Shown here: positions 5,231-5,638 of the stretch, piece by piece
Position numbering within the stretch: the first letter of the stretch is position 1
How the letters are laid out: every line of letters starts with the position of its first letter
Assembly: GCA_946538875.1 (NCBI GenBank)
Contig: CAMNHD010000124.1
Coordinates: 1 to 5,638, forward strand
Reading direction: 5' to 3'
Origin: an uncultured Treponema sp.
Lineage (GTDB): Bacteria; Spirochaetota; Spirochaetia; Treponematales; Treponemataceae
Length of the DNA stretch: 5,638 nt
Program-made: the position numbers and the translations under genes
Notes under the pieces: generated by a model
What the model was told of the DNA's origin: nothing
Seen by the model: only the letters and a program-made list of their open reading frames with translations
Database searches by the model: none

Positions 5231-5638
5231 TTACCACGATGCCTGCAAAGGGCCGCCAAAACCCGCATTTGCGCGGTAATGCGGCGCGTACAGGGACTCC
5301 ACTGTGATTACCGGGGCGCGGAAAGTTCCGGCCTGGGTTACGAAGAACTCCTCCGTTATGGTGGTATTCTCCTCCGGATAGCTGTCGAACCAGTATTCGG
5401 TGCGGTCGGGACGGACGTCGCGGTAGCCGTTCAGTCCGTACAGGCCTGAGAGCTGGTCGGCAGGCCTCAGGGATGCTTCCCTTGTGGCCGACAGGCGCAC
5501 GAAACTGCGGTTTTCCTGGTTCCATATGGCATACCTTGCGGTAACCTTGGCTCCAACCGGGACGATGTCTCCGGGACAGATCTCGGCTCCAGTGTCAGAG
5601 TTGAAGAACTTCCTCTCCAGGGTGAAACCGTTGCCGGA
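5231..5638 (-). CDS. Alpha-2-macroglobulin family protein, C-terminal fragment (5' end outside window)
   Basis: The frame is open to the window edge; 135 C-terminal residues are visible, ending at TAA 5231-5233. The pattern fits the last macroglobulin-like domain (bMG10 type) of bacterial alpha-2-macroglobulins: a strand with PGDIVPVGAKVTARYAIW, then FVRLSATREASLRP, an aromatic stretch DRTEYWFDSYPE, the paired strands ITEEFFVTQAGTF, and the family-typical ending VESLYAPHYRAN. Full-length Bacteroidota members are generally well over 1,500 residues, periplasmic or lipid-anchored, and are thought to trap proteases and protect the envelope. Whether this one has the thioester motif (CxEQ) cannot be judged because that part is outside the window. 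The neighbouring downstream gene encodes a TonB_C protein. Confidence 0.8.
   Translation of the reverse strand, partial: SGNGFTLERKFFNSDTGAEICPGDIVPVGAKVTARYAIWNQENRSFVRLSATREASLRPADQLSGLYGLNGYRDVRPDRTEYWFDSYPEENTTITEEFFVTQAGTFRAPVITVESLYAPHYRANAGFGGPLQASW

Noticed and set aside
5048..5525. Alternative frames over the macroglobulin/TonB_C junction (plus 5048-5449, minus 5223-5525)
   Set aside because: They show no domain features and overlap frames with clear macroglobulin and signal-peptide sequence.

Overview
The window looks like part of a Bacteroidales (Bacteroidota) chromosome with roughly 50% G+C. The clues are protein-level: a short Bacteroidota-type lipoprotein with an L-T-T-S-C lipobox, secreted proteins whose predicted signal-peptidase cuts fall just before Gln, a membrane-tethered LuxR-type regulator, a bacterial alpha-2-macroglobulin, and A-rich leaders in place of Shine-Dalgarno sites before most genes. 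Genus cannot be told from this.

Plus strand, 1-4281: the window opens inside a regulator (2-532, 5' end missing) with one transmembrane helix and a C-terminal LuxR/GerE helix-turn-helix. After a 35-base AT-rich gap comes a tight array of four envelope genes: a 547-residue secreted protein (568-2211) with three copies of one domain joined by two Ala/Lys/Glu-rich helical linkers; a 145-residue lipoprotein (2232-2669); a 374-residue secreted protein (2675-3799); and a 160-residue secreted protein (3799-4281). Gaps are 20 bases, 5 bases and a 1-base overlap, so they are very likely one operon. The domain repeated in the first gene recurs once in the third and once in the fourth, giving five copies in about 3.7 kb. 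I do not recognise this domain. Its hallmarks are a strand motif like R-[FL]-[DE]-Y-x-[IL]-C-[DE], then A-P-x-G-x-x-I or a relative, then a G-x-F strand.

Minus strand, 4244-5638: a secreted protein with a TonB C-terminal domain (4244-5218) lies 12 bases downstream of the C-terminal end of an alpha-2-macroglobulin gene (5231-5638, 5' end outside the window). These two are probably co-transcribed.

The two transcription units converge and overlap by 38 coding bases. There is no intergenic space for a terminator. A strong hairpin inside the last plus-strand gene (4187-4213) is placed and oriented to terminate the minus-strand transcript.

Working picture (inference): a membrane-bound regulator next to a small cell-envelope system made of a beads-on-a-stick multidomain protein, single-domain paralogues and an outer-membrane lipoprotein. 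The nearby macroglobulin/TonB_C pair may be related or may simply be the neighbouring unit. No mobile element, tRNA, rRNA or CRISPR array is visible.
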